This document shows positions 23,081 to 31,426 of a stretch of 50,757 bases of DNA, piece by piece. The stretch is from Archaeoglobus sp. UBA234. Lineage in GTDB: Archaea > Halobacteriota > Archaeoglobi > Archaeoglobales > Archaeoglobaceae. The stretch's first letter is position 1, and each line of letters starts with the position of its first letter. A model generated the notes under the pieces. The model made no database searches. It had not been told where the DNA came from and was given only the letters and a program-made list of their open reading frames with translations. The stretch is from NCBI GenBank assembly GCA_002494625.1, contig DACH01000014.1:1-50757 (forward strand), read 5' to 3'. Position numbers and translations under genes: made by a program.

Positions 23081-23782
23081 ATGGACGATGCTGCGAGAAT
23101 GCTTGTTGATAAAATCTCAGGTGATATAATCTTCTCCAGTAATCCGGGGAAAACGATAAAGAAGTGGAGAAACATATTTGAGGTCTCTCAGAAAGACCTC
23201 TCTGAAAAGCTTGGGGTCTCTCCATCTGTTATAAGTGATTATGAAAGTGACAGAAGGAAATCTCCCGGGATTGCCTTCATAAGAAAACTTATTGAGGCTC
23301 TGATCTCAATTGATGCAGAGAGAGGGTATATGACCCTTTCCAAATTCCGGGACTTTCTGTACGGGTTCAATGTGGATGTTATAATAGATATGATGGAATA
23401 TGAAAAACCTATTGCCTTTCATGATTTTATAGAAGTAATAGAGGGAATACCTGTAAACAGTTTTGAAAGACATGTGAACGGGCATACAGTCATAGACAGC
23501 TTAGATGCAATTCTGAAGCTCAATTCTTACGACTTTTACAAACTCTACGGCTTCACATCCGAGCGAGCAATGATTTTCACGAAAGTCTCCTCTGGCAGGT
23601 CACCGCTTGTTGCAGTGAGGGTTGCTACTTTTAAACCAGCTTTGATTGTTCTGCACGGCTTGAAACCTAATAAGGTTGATGAAATTGCCATAAAAATATC
23701 TAAGGTGGAAAGAATTCCACTGATAGTCTCTGAAAAACCAATCAATGAGATGATAAGAAGTTTGAGGAGGTTTGTAAAATGA
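23081..23782 (+). CDS. XRE-type HTH regulator of the mevalonate-entry operon
   Basis: 233 residues. The HTH (about 27-70) reads IKKWRNIFEVSQKDLSEKLG then VSPSVISDYESDRRKSPG, a Cro/cI fold. The rest is an uncharacterised archaeal domain (COG1709-like) with a possible small-molecule-binding C-terminal half, VSSGRSPLVAVRVATFKPA. Its stop overlaps the HMG-CoA synthase start by 4 bases, so it is made with the enzymes. Together with the operator-like repeats at its promoter this suggests feedback control of isoprenoid lipid synthesis (inference). Confidence 0.82.
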   Translation: MDDAARMLVDKISGDIIFSSNPGKTIKKWRNIFEVSQKDLSEKLGVSPSVISDYESDRRKSPGIAFIRKLIEALISIDAERGYMTLSKFRDFLYGFNVDVIIDMMEYEKPIAFHDFIEVIEGIPVNSFERHVNGHTVIDSLDAILKLNSYDFYKLYGFTSERAMIFTKVSSGRSPLVAVRVATFKPALIVLHGLKPNKVDEIAIKISKVERIPLIVSEKPINEMIRSLRRFVK

Positions 23783-24816
23783 AAGCGGGAGTTGTTGCTT
23801 ATGGTACTTACATCCCGAGATTCAGGATTAGAGCAGAGGAAATTGCAAGAGTCTGGGGAGAAAATCCGGAAAACATCAGAAGTGGACTGGGAGTCTTCCA
23901 GAAGAGCATTCCGGATATAGATGAAGATACAGCCACGATTTCTGTAGAGGCTGCGAGAGAGGCAATCGAAAGAAGTGGAATAGACCCTGAAAGAATCGGA
24001 GCAATATTTGTCGGCTCTGAAAGCCATCCCTATGCAGTTAAACCAACCGCAACAATTGTTGGCGACGCTCTTGGATGCGGGAACTTTTTCCATGCTGCTG
24101 ACTTCGAGTTTGCCTGTAAAGCCGGTACTGCAGGGATTCAAACCTGTCTTGGCATGGTTAAGTCCAGGATGATTGAATTTGGACTTGCAATCGGGGCAGA
24201 TACGAGTCAGAGCGCTCCTGGAGACCCTCTTGAGTATTCAGCCTCAGCTGGGGGAGCGGCTTTCATCATCGGTGATAAACCTATTGCTGAGATTGAGAGC
24301 ACCTTATCTTTCACTTCAGATACACCTGATTTCTGGAGGAGAGAAGGACAGCCTTATCCGAGTCATGGTGGAAGGTTCACTGGCACACCTGCTTATTTCC
24401 GCCATGTAATTTCTGCAGCCCGGAAGATAATGGAGGAAAACGGCTATAAGGCTGAAGATTTTGATTATGCGGTATTTCATCAGCCAAACGGAAAGTTTCC
24501 GGTAAGAGCAGCGAGAATGCTGGGCTTCAGGAAGGAACAGATCGAGCAGGGGCTGGTGGTGCGGATGGTGGGGAACACCTATTCAGGATCCTCGATTCTT
24601 GGCTTCTCCGCCGTTCTTGACATAGCAAAGCCCGGTGAAAAGGTTTTGCTTGTCTCTTTTGGTTCGGGAGCAGGGAGTGATGCATTCATTTTCAACATAA
24701 CTGATAGAATTGAATCTTATCCCAGAAAACCAGCGGTTTGGGACAAGATAAACCAGGGAGTTCATGTTGACTACAGCACATACCTGAAATTGAGGAAGAA
24801 AATAAAGATGAAATAG
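23779..24816 (+). CDS. Hydroxymethylglutaryl-CoA synthase, archaeal
   Basis: 345 residues. It condenses acetyl-CoA and acetoacetyl-CoA to HMG-CoA, the mevalonate-pathway entry for archaeal lipids. Catalytic residues are in place: Glu in VGSESHPYAVKPTA (E81), Cys in EFACKAGTAG (C113) and His in AVFHQPNGK (H234). It is followed by thiolase and DUF35 genes. In methanogens these three proteins form one complex in which DUF35 carries CoA between the two active sites, and the same arrangement is expected here. Confidence 0.95.
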   Translation: MKAGVVAYGTYIPRFRIRAEEIARVWGENPENIRSGLGVFQKSIPDIDEDTATISVEAAREAIERSGIDPERIGAIFVGSESHPYAVKPTATIVGDALGCGNFFHAADFEFACKAGTAGIQTCLGMVKSRMIEFGLAIGADTSQSAPGDPLEYSASAGGAAFIIGDKPIAEIESTLSFTSDTPDFWRREGQPYPSHGGRFTGTPAYFRHVISAARKIMEENGYKAEDFDYAVFHQPNGKFPVRAARMLGFRKEQIEQGLVVRMVGNTYSGSSILGFSAVLDIAKPGEKVLLVSFGSGAGSDAFIFNITDRIESYPRKPAVWDKINQGVHVDYSTYLKLRKKIKMK

Positions 24817-24828
24817 TCTGGTGATACT

Positions 24829-25992
24829 ATGGAAAGAGTTGCGATTATTGGAGTTGGACAGAGTGAATTTGGTGAGTTATGGGATAGTGGATTTAGAGAA
24901 ATTGTTCTCAAAGCAGGAATAGACGCTATAGAGGATGCCGGGCTTGAAGGAAAGGAGATTGAAGCCATATATATAGGAAACATGAGTGGTGGAAGGTATC
25001 TGGCTCAGGAGCATATAGCTGCTCTGATTGCAGACTATTCTGGACTTGCAGAACTTGGTGTGCCTGCAACCAGGGTTGAGGCTGCAGATGCCAGTGGAGG
25101 GCTTGCTTTAAGGCAGGCTTATCTTTCAGTAGCTTCTGGTGTACATGACATTGTCATTGCTGCTGGTGCAGAGAAAGTGACGGATGTTGGATCTGAAATG
25201 ACCACTGATATCATGGCTTCTTCAGCAGACAGAGAGTGGGAAGGTTTTGTTGGAGCAACGATTCCAGCTCTTTACGCTCTCATGGCGAGGAAGCACTTTG
25301 AGATGTATGGTACAACCCCTGAAGACCTCGCAAGAGTAAGTGTGAAAAATCACAAAAATGGGGCATTGAATCCAAAAGCACAGTTCAAGAGGGAAATAAC
25401 TGTGGAAGATGTTCTGAACTCACCCAAGGTTGCAGAACCCCTTCGCCTCCTTGACTGTGCTCCTTTGAGTGATGGTGCAGCAGCAGTTATTCTCGCAAAT
25501 GAAAAGATTGCAAGGGAGTACACGGACAATCTGGTTTTCATCAAATCCTGCACCCAGGCAAGTGATTATCTTGCACTGCATAGCAGAAGGGACATCACCA
25601 CAATGGAGGCTGTAAGAAAAGCAGCATCTCTTGCCTACAAGATGGCAGAAGTCTCATCGCAAAACATCGATGTGGTGGAGATACACGACTCTTTTACGAT
25701 AGCGGAGATAATGGCTTATGAGGATTTGGGTTTCGTGGAGAAAGGAAAGGGAGCAGAGCTTATAAGAGAGGGGATAACCGAACTTGATGGATCTCTTCCT
25801 GTAAATCCGAGCGGAGGATTGAAGGCGTGTGGACATGCAATTGGAGCAACGGGAATAAGACAGGCAGTTGAAATTACATCTCAGCTTCGGGGAGAAGCAG
25901 GGAAGAGGCAGGTTGACTGTGAAACGGGTTTATCTTTGAATATAGGTGGAACAGGTGCAACTGCAGTTGTTACAATTTATGGGGTGGTCTGA
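24829..25992 (+). CDS. Thiolase-family protein (acetoacetyl-CoA thiolase partner), Asp at nucleophile position
   Basis: 387 residues. Family and context point to the acetyl-CoA acetyltransferase that supplies acetoacetyl-CoA to HMG-CoA synthase. Active-site histidines are present (H286 in VEIHDSFTI; H336 in KACGHAIGATG), as is the NIGGTGAT turn. The nucleophile elbow reads VEAADASGGLALRQAY with aspartate (D87) where active homologues have cysteine (ACASG). The codon is GAT at 25087-25089, two changes from a Cys codon. Either the reaction is done another way, a paralogue supplies the thiolase, or this is structural. Overlaps DUF35 by one base. Confidence 0.88.
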   Translation: MERVAIIGVGQSEFGELWDSGFREIVLKAGIDAIEDAGLEGKEIEAIYIGNMSGGRYLAQEHIAALIADYSGLAELGVPATRVEAADASGGLALRQAYLSVASGVHDIVIAAGAEKVTDVGSEMTTDIMASSADREWEGFVGATIPALYALMARKHFEMYGTTPEDLARVSVKNHKNGALNPKAQFKREITVEDVLNSPKVAEPLRLLDCAPLSDGAAAVILANEKIAREYTDNLVFIKSCTQASDYLALHSRRDITTMEAVRKAASLAYKMAEVSSQNIDVVEIHDSFTIAEIMAYEDLGFVEKGKGAELIREGITELDGSLPVNPSGGLKACGHAIGATGIRQAVEITSQLRGEAGKRQVDCETGLSLNIGGTGATAVVTIYGVV

Positions 25993-26384
25993 TGCTTCCC
26001 AGGTTCTGGAGAAAAATAAAGTACAGATATGATATAGTCGGAAGTGTTTGTGAGACCTGCAATACAAAATATTATCCACCAAGAAACTTCTGTCCGATTT
26101 GTAGAAGGAGGAGTAGTATAAAAGAGGAGATGTTTGAAGGGAAGGGTAAGGTTTTGAGTTATACTGTCGTGCACGACACTCCTGAGGAGTACAAGCTGGA
26201 GAAACCCTACATCATTGCCCTCATAGAGCTTGATAACGGTCCTGTGATTACATCGCAGGTTGTGTGCAGTGAAAACGAAATTCGAACTGGCATGAGAGTT
26301 AAGAAAGCCTTCAGAAAGTACTTTGAGGACGGTGAAGATGGTATAATATATTATGGAACAAAATTTGTTCCTGATGAGGATTGA
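25992..26384 (+). CDS. DUF35 zinc-ribbon/OB-fold CoA-binding protein
   Basis: 130 residues. The N-terminal rubredoxin-like zinc ribbon has CETC and CPIC ten residues apart. The C-terminal OB fold (about 55-125) includes GKGKVLSYTVVHDTPEEY and PYIIALIELDNGPVI. In archaeal HMG-CoA synthase/thiolase complexes this protein bridges the enzymes and binds the CoA arm. It starts on the last base of the thiolase stop. T-rich sequence follows. Confidence 0.92.
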   Translation: MLPRFWRKIKYRYDIVGSVCETCNTKYYPPRNFCPICRRRSSIKEEMFEGKGKVLSYTVVHDTPEEYKLEKPYIIALIELDNGPVITSQVVCSENEIRTGMRVKKAFRKYFEDGEDGIIYYGTKFVPDED

Positions 26385-26385
26385 A

Positions 26386-26411
26386 TTTTTTATTTTAATT
26401 TTAAATTTTTA
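26386..26411 (+). terminator. T-rich tract after the mevalonate-entry operon
   Basis: Repeated T runs starting right after the DUF35 stop codon, without hairpin. Confidence 0.45.
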
Positions 26412-26473
26412 CACTACAGAATCATCAGAAAAATCAGGGAAAATTAAAAATATTTTAAAGTTTAAAGTGTTTT

Positions 26474-26956
26474 ATGGGTGAAAAACTGGATCAGCTTGAC
26501 ATAAAGATTCTTGTTGAACTTCAGGATGATGCAAGAAAGAGCCTGAGAGAAATTGCGGAAAAACTGGGTGTCGCAGAAGGAACTGTTTACAACAGGATAA
26601 ATAAAATGAGAAGAATGGGTGTTATAGAGCGGTTTATCCCTGTTATAGATCATCAGAAACTGGGATTTAACCTGATTGCAGTTATAGGTGTTACTGCAGA
26701 GGGAGGATACCTTGTTGAGATTGAGAAGGAGATTGCCAAGGAACCAAATGTCACAGCTCTCTACGATGTGACGGGAGAGTTTGATATGATGCTTGTGGCA
26801 AAGTTCAGGGATAGAGAGACCCTTAACAGCTTTGTAAAGAAAGTTGCTGGGATGGAGCATGTTGTAAAGACATACACGATGATTGTGCTGAATGTCGTCA
26901 AGGAAACACATGGGGTGGATATCGAGAAGCTTTTCCTGGGAGAGGGGGAAGAATAG
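26474..26956 (+). CDS. Lrp/AsnC-family transcription regulator
   Basis: 160 residues. The HTH is LDQLDIKILVELQDDARKS then LREIAEKLGVAEGTVYNRI (about 5-42). A RAM effector domain follows (about 70-150) with VTALYDVTGEFDMMLVAKF and the GEFD turn typical of ligand-responsive members. A TATA-like AAATATTTTAAAG lies about 15-30 bases before the ATG, so the leader is short or absent. The neighbours do not indicate the regulon. Confidence 0.93.
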   Translation: MGEKLDQLDIKILVELQDDARKSLREIAEKLGVAEGTVYNRINKMRRMGVIERFIPVIDHQKLGFNLIAVIGVTAEGGYLVEIEKEIAKEPNVTALYDVTGEFDMMLVAKFRDRETLNSFVKKVAGMEHVVKTYTMIVLNVVKETHGVDIEKLFLGEGEE

Positions 26957-27002
26957 GGGGTAATGTAGGCTAACTTGGATCTTGGATAGCCGTATAGCAA
27001 AA

Positions 27003-27911
27003 TTATATGCTAAGGAGATCTTTTACTGCCTTTTTTACAGCCTCTTCCGAATTATATCTCGGTTTCCATCCAATTGTCTTCAACTTCTCATTCGAGAGAA
27101 ACATCACGGGAACATCGCCTTTCCATCCTCTTTTCCCTCCTGTAAATTCAAACCTTGGCTTGAGCCCCATAGCCTCACAGACTATTTCTGCTATCCTTTT
27201 GACCTTTATCTGGTCATTACTGCCGATATTGAATATGTTAACATCTCCATCACTTTTCAGTCCATGGAACATGGCATCGATGCAATCATCAATGTATATG
27301 TAGGATTTGTTTTGCTCTCCATCACCGAGAATTTCAAGTTTCTCTGGATTCCTTCTCAGTTTCATTATAAAATCATAGATAACACCATGAGTGCTTCTCC
27401 TTCCTATTACATTGGCAAATCTGTATATCCAGCTCTTCATGTCAAAGGTATGACAGTAAGATGCTATCAGAGCTTCACAGGCAAGTTTTGACGCACCATA
27501 GATCGAGATTGGATGCGGAGGATAGGTTTCTGGAGTAGGAATAACCTTAGCTTCACCATAAACAGTAGATGTAGAGGTGAAAATGATTCTACCAACACCG
27601 TATTTCCTCATTGCTTCGAGAATGTTGAATGTAGCCTGAATGTTATTGTAGTAAATACTCTCAGGTGATTGAGAACCAATCCTGACATCGGGGTTGGCAG
27701 CAATATGCCATACCTCCTCAAAACCCTCGAGGTTGAGCTTATCATCATCTTTTACCAGATCAAGCTCTATAAACTCAGCCTTCTCGTTAATGAAATCTTG
27801 TTTTCCGGAAGAGAGGTTGTCAAAAACCGTTACATCATCTCCTCTCTGAATTAGCCTATCAACAACATGGCTGCCGATGAATCCTGCTCCTCCTGTTACC
27901 AGAACCTTCAT
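27003..27911 (-). CDS. NAD-dependent epimerase/dehydratase (GalE-like)
   Basis: 302 residues, extended short-chain dehydrogenase. NAD motif GGAGFIGSHVVDRL (about 7-20), HIAANPDVR, active-site TSTSTVYGE and YGASK (the Tyr-x3-Lys pair), and substrate region RFANVIG. It most resembles UDP-glucose 4-epimerase or a related nucleotide-sugar epimerase used for glycans. Exact sugar cannot be told. It stands alone, convergent with the Lrp gene. Confidence 0.9.
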   Translation of the reverse strand: MKVLVTGGAGFIGSHVVDRLIQRGDDVTVFDNLSSGKQDFINEKAEFIELDLVKDDDKLNLEGFEEVWHIAANPDVRIGSQSPESIYYNNIQATFNILEAMRKYGVGRIIFTSTSTVYGEAKVIPTPETYPPHPISIYGASKLACEALIASYCHTFDMKSWIYRFANVIGRRSTHGVIYDFIMKLRRNPEKLEILGDGEQNKSYIYIDDCIDAMFHGLKSDGDVNIFNIGSNDQIKVKRIAEIVCEAMGLKPRFEFTGGKRGWKGDVPVMFLSNEKLKTIGWKPRYNSEEAVKKAVKDLLSI

Positions 27912-28110
27912 AGCTGAATTTCATACTTCCTGTATAAACTGTTTTTGTTACTCACTGCAAATGAGTTCAAAACAAATCGAAAAATTAATTTCCCTCCTCC
28001 CGACACCACAATGCTAAAATATTTGGTCAGCAGATTGGAAATGTGGGAGGAGAAATTCAGAGGTGAATTGAAATCCTTCAAAATAATTTGTGAAAAAAAG
28101 AGGTGATTGA

Positions 28111-28332
28111 ATGCTTCCGAACCAGATGGTGAAAACTCTGATTGGAAAGATGATCAAGGTTGAGATGAAGGGTGAAGAGAGTGACTTAGTGGGTAGACTT
28201 GAAAGTGTGGACGACTACATGAATCTCCATCTGAGTAATGCTGTAGAGTACAAGAATGACGAGAAGGTCAGAAATCTCGGGCATATAGTACTCAGAGGCA
28301 ACAATGTTATACTGATACAACCATACGAGTAG
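28111..28332 (+). CDS. Sm-like archaeal protein (SmAP2/Lsm)
   Basis: 73 residues covering one Sm fold: Sm1 (LIGKMIKVEMKGEESDLVGR, LESVDDYMNLHLSNAVEY) and Sm2 (GHIVLRGNNVILIQ). It closely recalls A. fulgidus SmAP2. It forms rings that bind U-rich RNA. GAGGTGA precedes the ATG. The upstream gap (27912-28110) holds an inverted repeat CTCCTCCC (27994-28001) and GGGAGGAG (28045-28052). The HTH gene follows after 12 bases, likely in the same transcript. Confidence 0.93.
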   Translation: MLPNQMVKTLIGKMIKVEMKGEESDLVGRLESVDDYMNLHLSNAVEYKNDEKVRNLGHIVLRGNNVILIQPYE

Positions 28333-28344
28333 GAGTAAGCTGGA

Positions 28345-28707
28345 ATGGACACCAGAGATGAGATAATACAGATTCTCGAGAAAAAGGGGTCTATTCTTCA
28401 AAAAGATTTGTGGAAAGAGCTAAATATAGACAGTAGCAAGTGCTCAAGGATTTTGAGAAAACTCGAAAAAGAGGACATCATTCGCAGAATTGAAGTTGTG
28501 GTGGATGGTGTAAAAACCTTCAAGATAGTTCCCGCTGATGCGGAAATTGAGGAAGAAAAGGAGGAAGACCTGAGCCTTCAGGAAATAATGGAGAGGATGG
28601 AGGATCTGACGGGTCTTCCTCCCTGTTTTGGATGCAGGGAATTTGAATGTGAGGCGCAGAGCTGTATAAAAATGGAGGTGTGGTTCCTCAGGAGGGTTAT
28701 GGAGTAA
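28345..28707 (+). CDS. Winged-helix regulator with C-terminal Cys cluster
   Basis: 120 residues. The N-terminal winged helix (about 1-65) is RDEIIQILEKKGSILQKDLW, SSKCSRILRKLEKEDIIRR. An acidic linker follows, then GLPPCFGCREFECEAQSC, a C-x2-C-x4-C-x4-C pattern that could bind an FeS cluster or zinc. A redox- or metal-sensing regulator is inferred. It is co-oriented with the Sm-like gene and probably co-transcribed. Confidence 0.7.
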   Translation: MDTRDEIIQILEKKGSILQKDLWKELNIDSSKCSRILRKLEKEDIIRRIEVVVDGVKTFKIVPADAEIEEEKEEDLSLQEIMERMEDLTGLPPCFGCREFECEAQSCIKMEVWFLRRVME

Positions 28708-28753
28708 ATACTATGTAGCAAACCCGAAAATAGCAAACTTGAAAAAAGGAAAA

Positions 28754-29212
28754 TTATTTTCTCAGAGCGATTCTTAGCTTCTCCGGATCGTACTTCCAGT
28801 CCTTTGGAAGAAGCCCCTTGTCCTTGTAGTATCTGGAAAGTCTCCAGATTTTCGCTTCGATTAGCTGAAGACCTCTTTTGTTGTGGAAATCCTTTTTATG
28901 GGTTTCAAGATGTTTTCTGAGATTGAGAGCCTTTTTTATAAGGGATTTTAAATCTTCGGGATAGTCAATTTTTGCTCCTTTCTCTCTCAGAAGAGCTACG
29001 AGCTTCTTACCTGTTACCTGTCTGACTGATGGTATCCCATACCTATCTCTGAGAATTAACCCTATCATGCTTGGTTCGTAACCCTCATTGTGGAGTTCTA
29101 TTATTTTCTTTTCCACCTCTTCAGGAGTTAGATCTATCCATTCAGGAGGAGAATCACGATAAACTCTTTTTGATCCTGAACTGCCTCTTCTTCTTGCATG
29201 CATTCTTGCCAT
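28754..29212 (-). CDS. rps15: Ribosomal protein S15
   Basis: 152 residues from ATG 29212 (MARMHARRRGSSGSKR), with GGTGATG just upstream. The frame extends to 29281, but those residues are not part of the family. Archaeal/eukaryotic features: the N-terminal extension, PEEVEKKIIELHNEG and the S15 core LIKKALNLRKHLETHKKD. It binds 16S rRNA. It is convergent with the regulator at 28345. Confidence 0.95.
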   Translation of the reverse strand: MARMHARRRGSSGSKRVYRDSPPEWIDLTPEEVEKKIIELHNEGYEPSMIGLILRDRYGIPSVRQVTGKKLVALLREKGAKIDYPEDLKSLIKKALNLRKHLETHKKDFHNKRGLQLIEAKIWRLSRYYKDKGLLPKDWKYDPEKLRIALRK

Positions 29213-29281
29213 GAGCATCACCTTCAAAAACCAACTTGAGTGCAACTTAAAAATTTTTTGCAGCATTTTGTAAAATAGCAT

Positions 29282-29627
29282 ACTTTCTGCAATGAAACAG
29301 AAGTTAATTTGTTCAGAGAAAGAATATCTAGTTTTTGCTGATGCTCGTGGTTCTTAGGGTTTCTTTGCTGTTGGTAATTCTCAGTAGTGGTCAGTCTTGG
29401 ATATGGGAGTTCACCAATTATGAATGCTATCCCAGCTTTTTCTCACATTCTTATAACTGGTGAATCACTGATAAGAATTTGGTTAGAGGGATTATGCACT
29501 CGATGGATTGCAGGCAGGATATAGTGCATTCGCATATTATTTCAGCACTTGTAGATTTGCTAACTATAAATTAACTGTAAATTGAAAATAACAATGGTAA
29601 ATAATAAGCGAACTGCTCTATACCAGT
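29282..29627. other. Intergenic stretch without a recognised gene
   Basis: About 350 bases between rps15 and rdgB with many stops in all frames. I see no tRNA, no C/D or H/ACA boxes I could defend, and no IS ends. A 7-base inverted repeat ATGCACT (29494-29500) and AGTGCAT (29523-29529) is the only structure noticed. Confidence 0.5.
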
Positions 29628-30170
29628 CTATTGATTGAAAATTGATGAAAAGAAATTTTCGAGTGCCTTTCTTCGGTGGGACACCTTATTTTTCTCATCA
29701 CCCATTTCTGCAAAGGTCTTTCCATCATACAGGAAAATTGGATCATATCCGAATCCATGCATACCCCTCATCTCTTTTGAGATCTCACCTTTAACCTCTC
29801 CTCTAAAGGTTGAGATTTTCTCACCATCAAAGTAGGCCACAACTGCAATAAATCTTGCTTCTCTGTTATCTTTACCCTCCATCAGTTTCAGAATCCCCTC
29901 ATTACCTATGGTTTTAAAAACATAGGATGAATAGGGACCGGGAAATCCATTAAGTGCATCAATAAAAAGTCCACTATCTTCGATGAAAAAAGGCTCTCCG
30001 ATCTTTTTCGAGAGTACCATAGCGCTTTTTTCAGCAATTTCTTCCAAGGAGTTACCCTGATATTCTTCGTACTCTTCCCGCTTCCACTCAACTTCAACTC
30101 CGTATTTTTCCCCTATCTTTCTTGCTTCCTCGAACTTTCCCCTGTTTGATGTTATGAAAAGGACTTTCAC
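29628..30170 (-). CDS. rdgB: XTP/dITP diphosphatase (RdgB/HAM1)
   Basis: 180 residues. It hydrolyses dITP, XTP and related non-canonical nucleotides. Motifs: ITSNRGKFEEARKI at the N-terminus, FIEDSGLFIDALNGFPG (Asp catalytic), GMHGFGYDPIF and KNKVSHRRKAL. It follows the COG1751 gene by 12 bases in a four-gene operon. Confidence 0.95.
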   Translation of the reverse strand: MKVLFITSNRGKFEEARKIGEKYGVEVEWKREEYEEYQGNSLEEIAEKSAMVLSKKIGEPFFIEDSGLFIDALNGFPGPYSSYVFKTIGNEGILKLMEGKDNREARFIAVVAYFDGEKISTFRGEVKGEISKEMRGMHGFGYDPIFLYDGKTFAEMGDEKNKVSHRRKALENFFSSIFNQ

Positions 30171-30182
30171 CCTATCCCTCCA

Positions 30183-30773
30183 TCATCTTTTCTCTCTTGG
30201 CATGCATATTATCTCCCTTATCTGCATGTCGAAGAAGTTGTTCATGTGTGCAGGTCGTATTACAACAGCGGTATCAGCTCCCCTGCTCCTTCCTCCAATG
30301 GCAATTACTTCTTCGATGGGAATTGTCCCGCTATCAGCAGCCATTATTGTTATCTCCACACATACCTTTAATCCATGTCCAAATAGAGCTCTCAATGCCT
30401 CAGCTATAGCCTCAGTTCTTGAAGCTCCCCCGATCTTCCTCGATATGCTCCTCTCAAGTCCGGAAAGAATGTGAGATTGTCTGACAAAGATTGCTCTCTC
30501 TCGAATCATTTTCTCTGTCTCTGAGTCCATCGAGTCCTCACCTTCTCTGTAAAATCCTCTGTGATATGTTACAACGACCGGCGTTATCTTCTTGCCTTGA
30601 AGAAGGTCAATCAGTTTTCTGGCAGTCTCTCCTGTAGAGGATGCAACAACAATGTATTTTATCCCGAGTTCTTCGGCTCTTTTTACTGCAAGCTCAAGGG
30701 TTTTATTTGTGTTCTCCTTTCCTGGCTTCTCAAAGTAGTGTATTTCTTTAACTATTTCATGTTCTTCTATCAT
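30183..30773 (-). CDS. COG1751-type protein (pyruvate-kinase alpha/beta-like domain)
   Basis: 196 residues, one domain resembling the C-terminal allosteric domain of pyruvate kinase: ELGIKYIVVASSTGETARKL, ITPVVVTYHRGF, ISRKIGGASRTEAIAEAL and the glycine-rich EEVIAIGGRSRGADTAVVI. It has no catalytic barrel. Function unknown. The gene lies between DUF131 genes and rdgB on the same strand. Confidence 0.72.
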   Translation of the reverse strand: MIEEHEIVKEIHYFEKPGKENTNKTLELAVKRAEELGIKYIVVASSTGETARKLIDLLQGKKITPVVVTYHRGFYREGEDSMDSETEKMIRERAIFVRQSHILSGLERSISRKIGGASRTEAIAEALRALFGHGLKVCVEITIMAADSGTIPIEEVIAIGGRSRGADTAVVIRPAHMNNFFDMQIREIICMPREKR

Positions 30774-30807
30774 TCAATCACCTCATCAACCTCATCATTC
30801 AACCACC

Positions 30808-31101
30808 TCAGATGGAAATCATAAACAAAAATCCGAATAGCATCAGAAAGATTGCAAGGATTGCAAGGTAAAGAGCATATTTTGAGTCTCCAAAAATTAT
30901 GGGAATTGGACCAATCATCACGATTCCCGCACCTTTCACTTTTCTTCTTTCAATCTTTTTCTCCTCAATCTCGAAATCTTCATAGCGAGACTCTTCAAAG
31001 GGTTCATGGACATCTTCTGGATATTCTACTCTCGAAATCATCCCGGCAAAAATCAGAATTATGCCCGTCAGAATCAGAAAATAGGCAATAAGCTCGAGCA
31101 T
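30808..31101 (-). CDS. DUF131 (TIGR00304) membrane protein A
   Basis: 97 residues. Two membrane helices (about 4-22 and 75-96) flank a charged loop (EFFEESRYEDFEIEEKK-like, about 28-54) and the family phrase GAGIVMIGPIPIIFGDS. Function unknown. It starts one base after the stop of the neighbouring DUF131 gene, so the two are a tandem pair, perhaps acting together. Confidence 0.78.
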   Translation of the reverse strand: MLELIAYFLILTGIILIFAGMISRVEYPEDVHEPFEESRYEDFEIEEKKIERRKVKGAGIVMIGPIPIIFGDSKYALYLAILAIFLMLFGFLFMISI

Positions 31102-31102
31102 T

Positions 31103-31318
31103 CTACCACCTCATTCTCATGAGAGCAAAGAAGATGAGAAAAATGATGAGGGCTCCAAAAAGAGCGGAGTAAGCTGATTCGGTGGATGTTCCGAAGACTA
31201 TGGGGATCGGACCAATCAGTATCACTCCACCCACATCTGCGTTGACTGTGGAGAGTGAGAGCATTGAAAGCCCGATCATTATGAGAGCCATACCTAAGAT
31301 GATGAAATCCATACGCAT
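31103..31318 (-). CDS. DUF131 (TIGR00304) membrane protein B
   Basis: 71 residues, shorter version of the neighbour: helix 1 (about 4-24), VGGVILIGPIPIVFGTS, and helix 2 (about 49-68). It lacks the charged loop. It is the first gene of the operon leading to rdgB. Function unknown. Confidence 0.75.
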   Translation of the reverse strand: MRMDFIILGMALIMIGLSMLSLSTVNADVGGVILIGPIPIVFGTSTESAYSALFGALIIFLIFFALMRMRW

Positions 31319-31426
31319 GGTATAAAAATAGGTGGATTGGCTTATTAATGTTCCTGGTTTGTTCTTCAGGCAAGGTTATTGATTGGGAAAAAGTCTGGGA
31401 GCTTATTTGGAATCACCCCTGTAACC

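Noticed and set aside
29282..29627. Possible C/D-box small RNA in the gap after rps15
   Set aside because: TGATG and CTGA are found but not in the right spacing or with paired ends.
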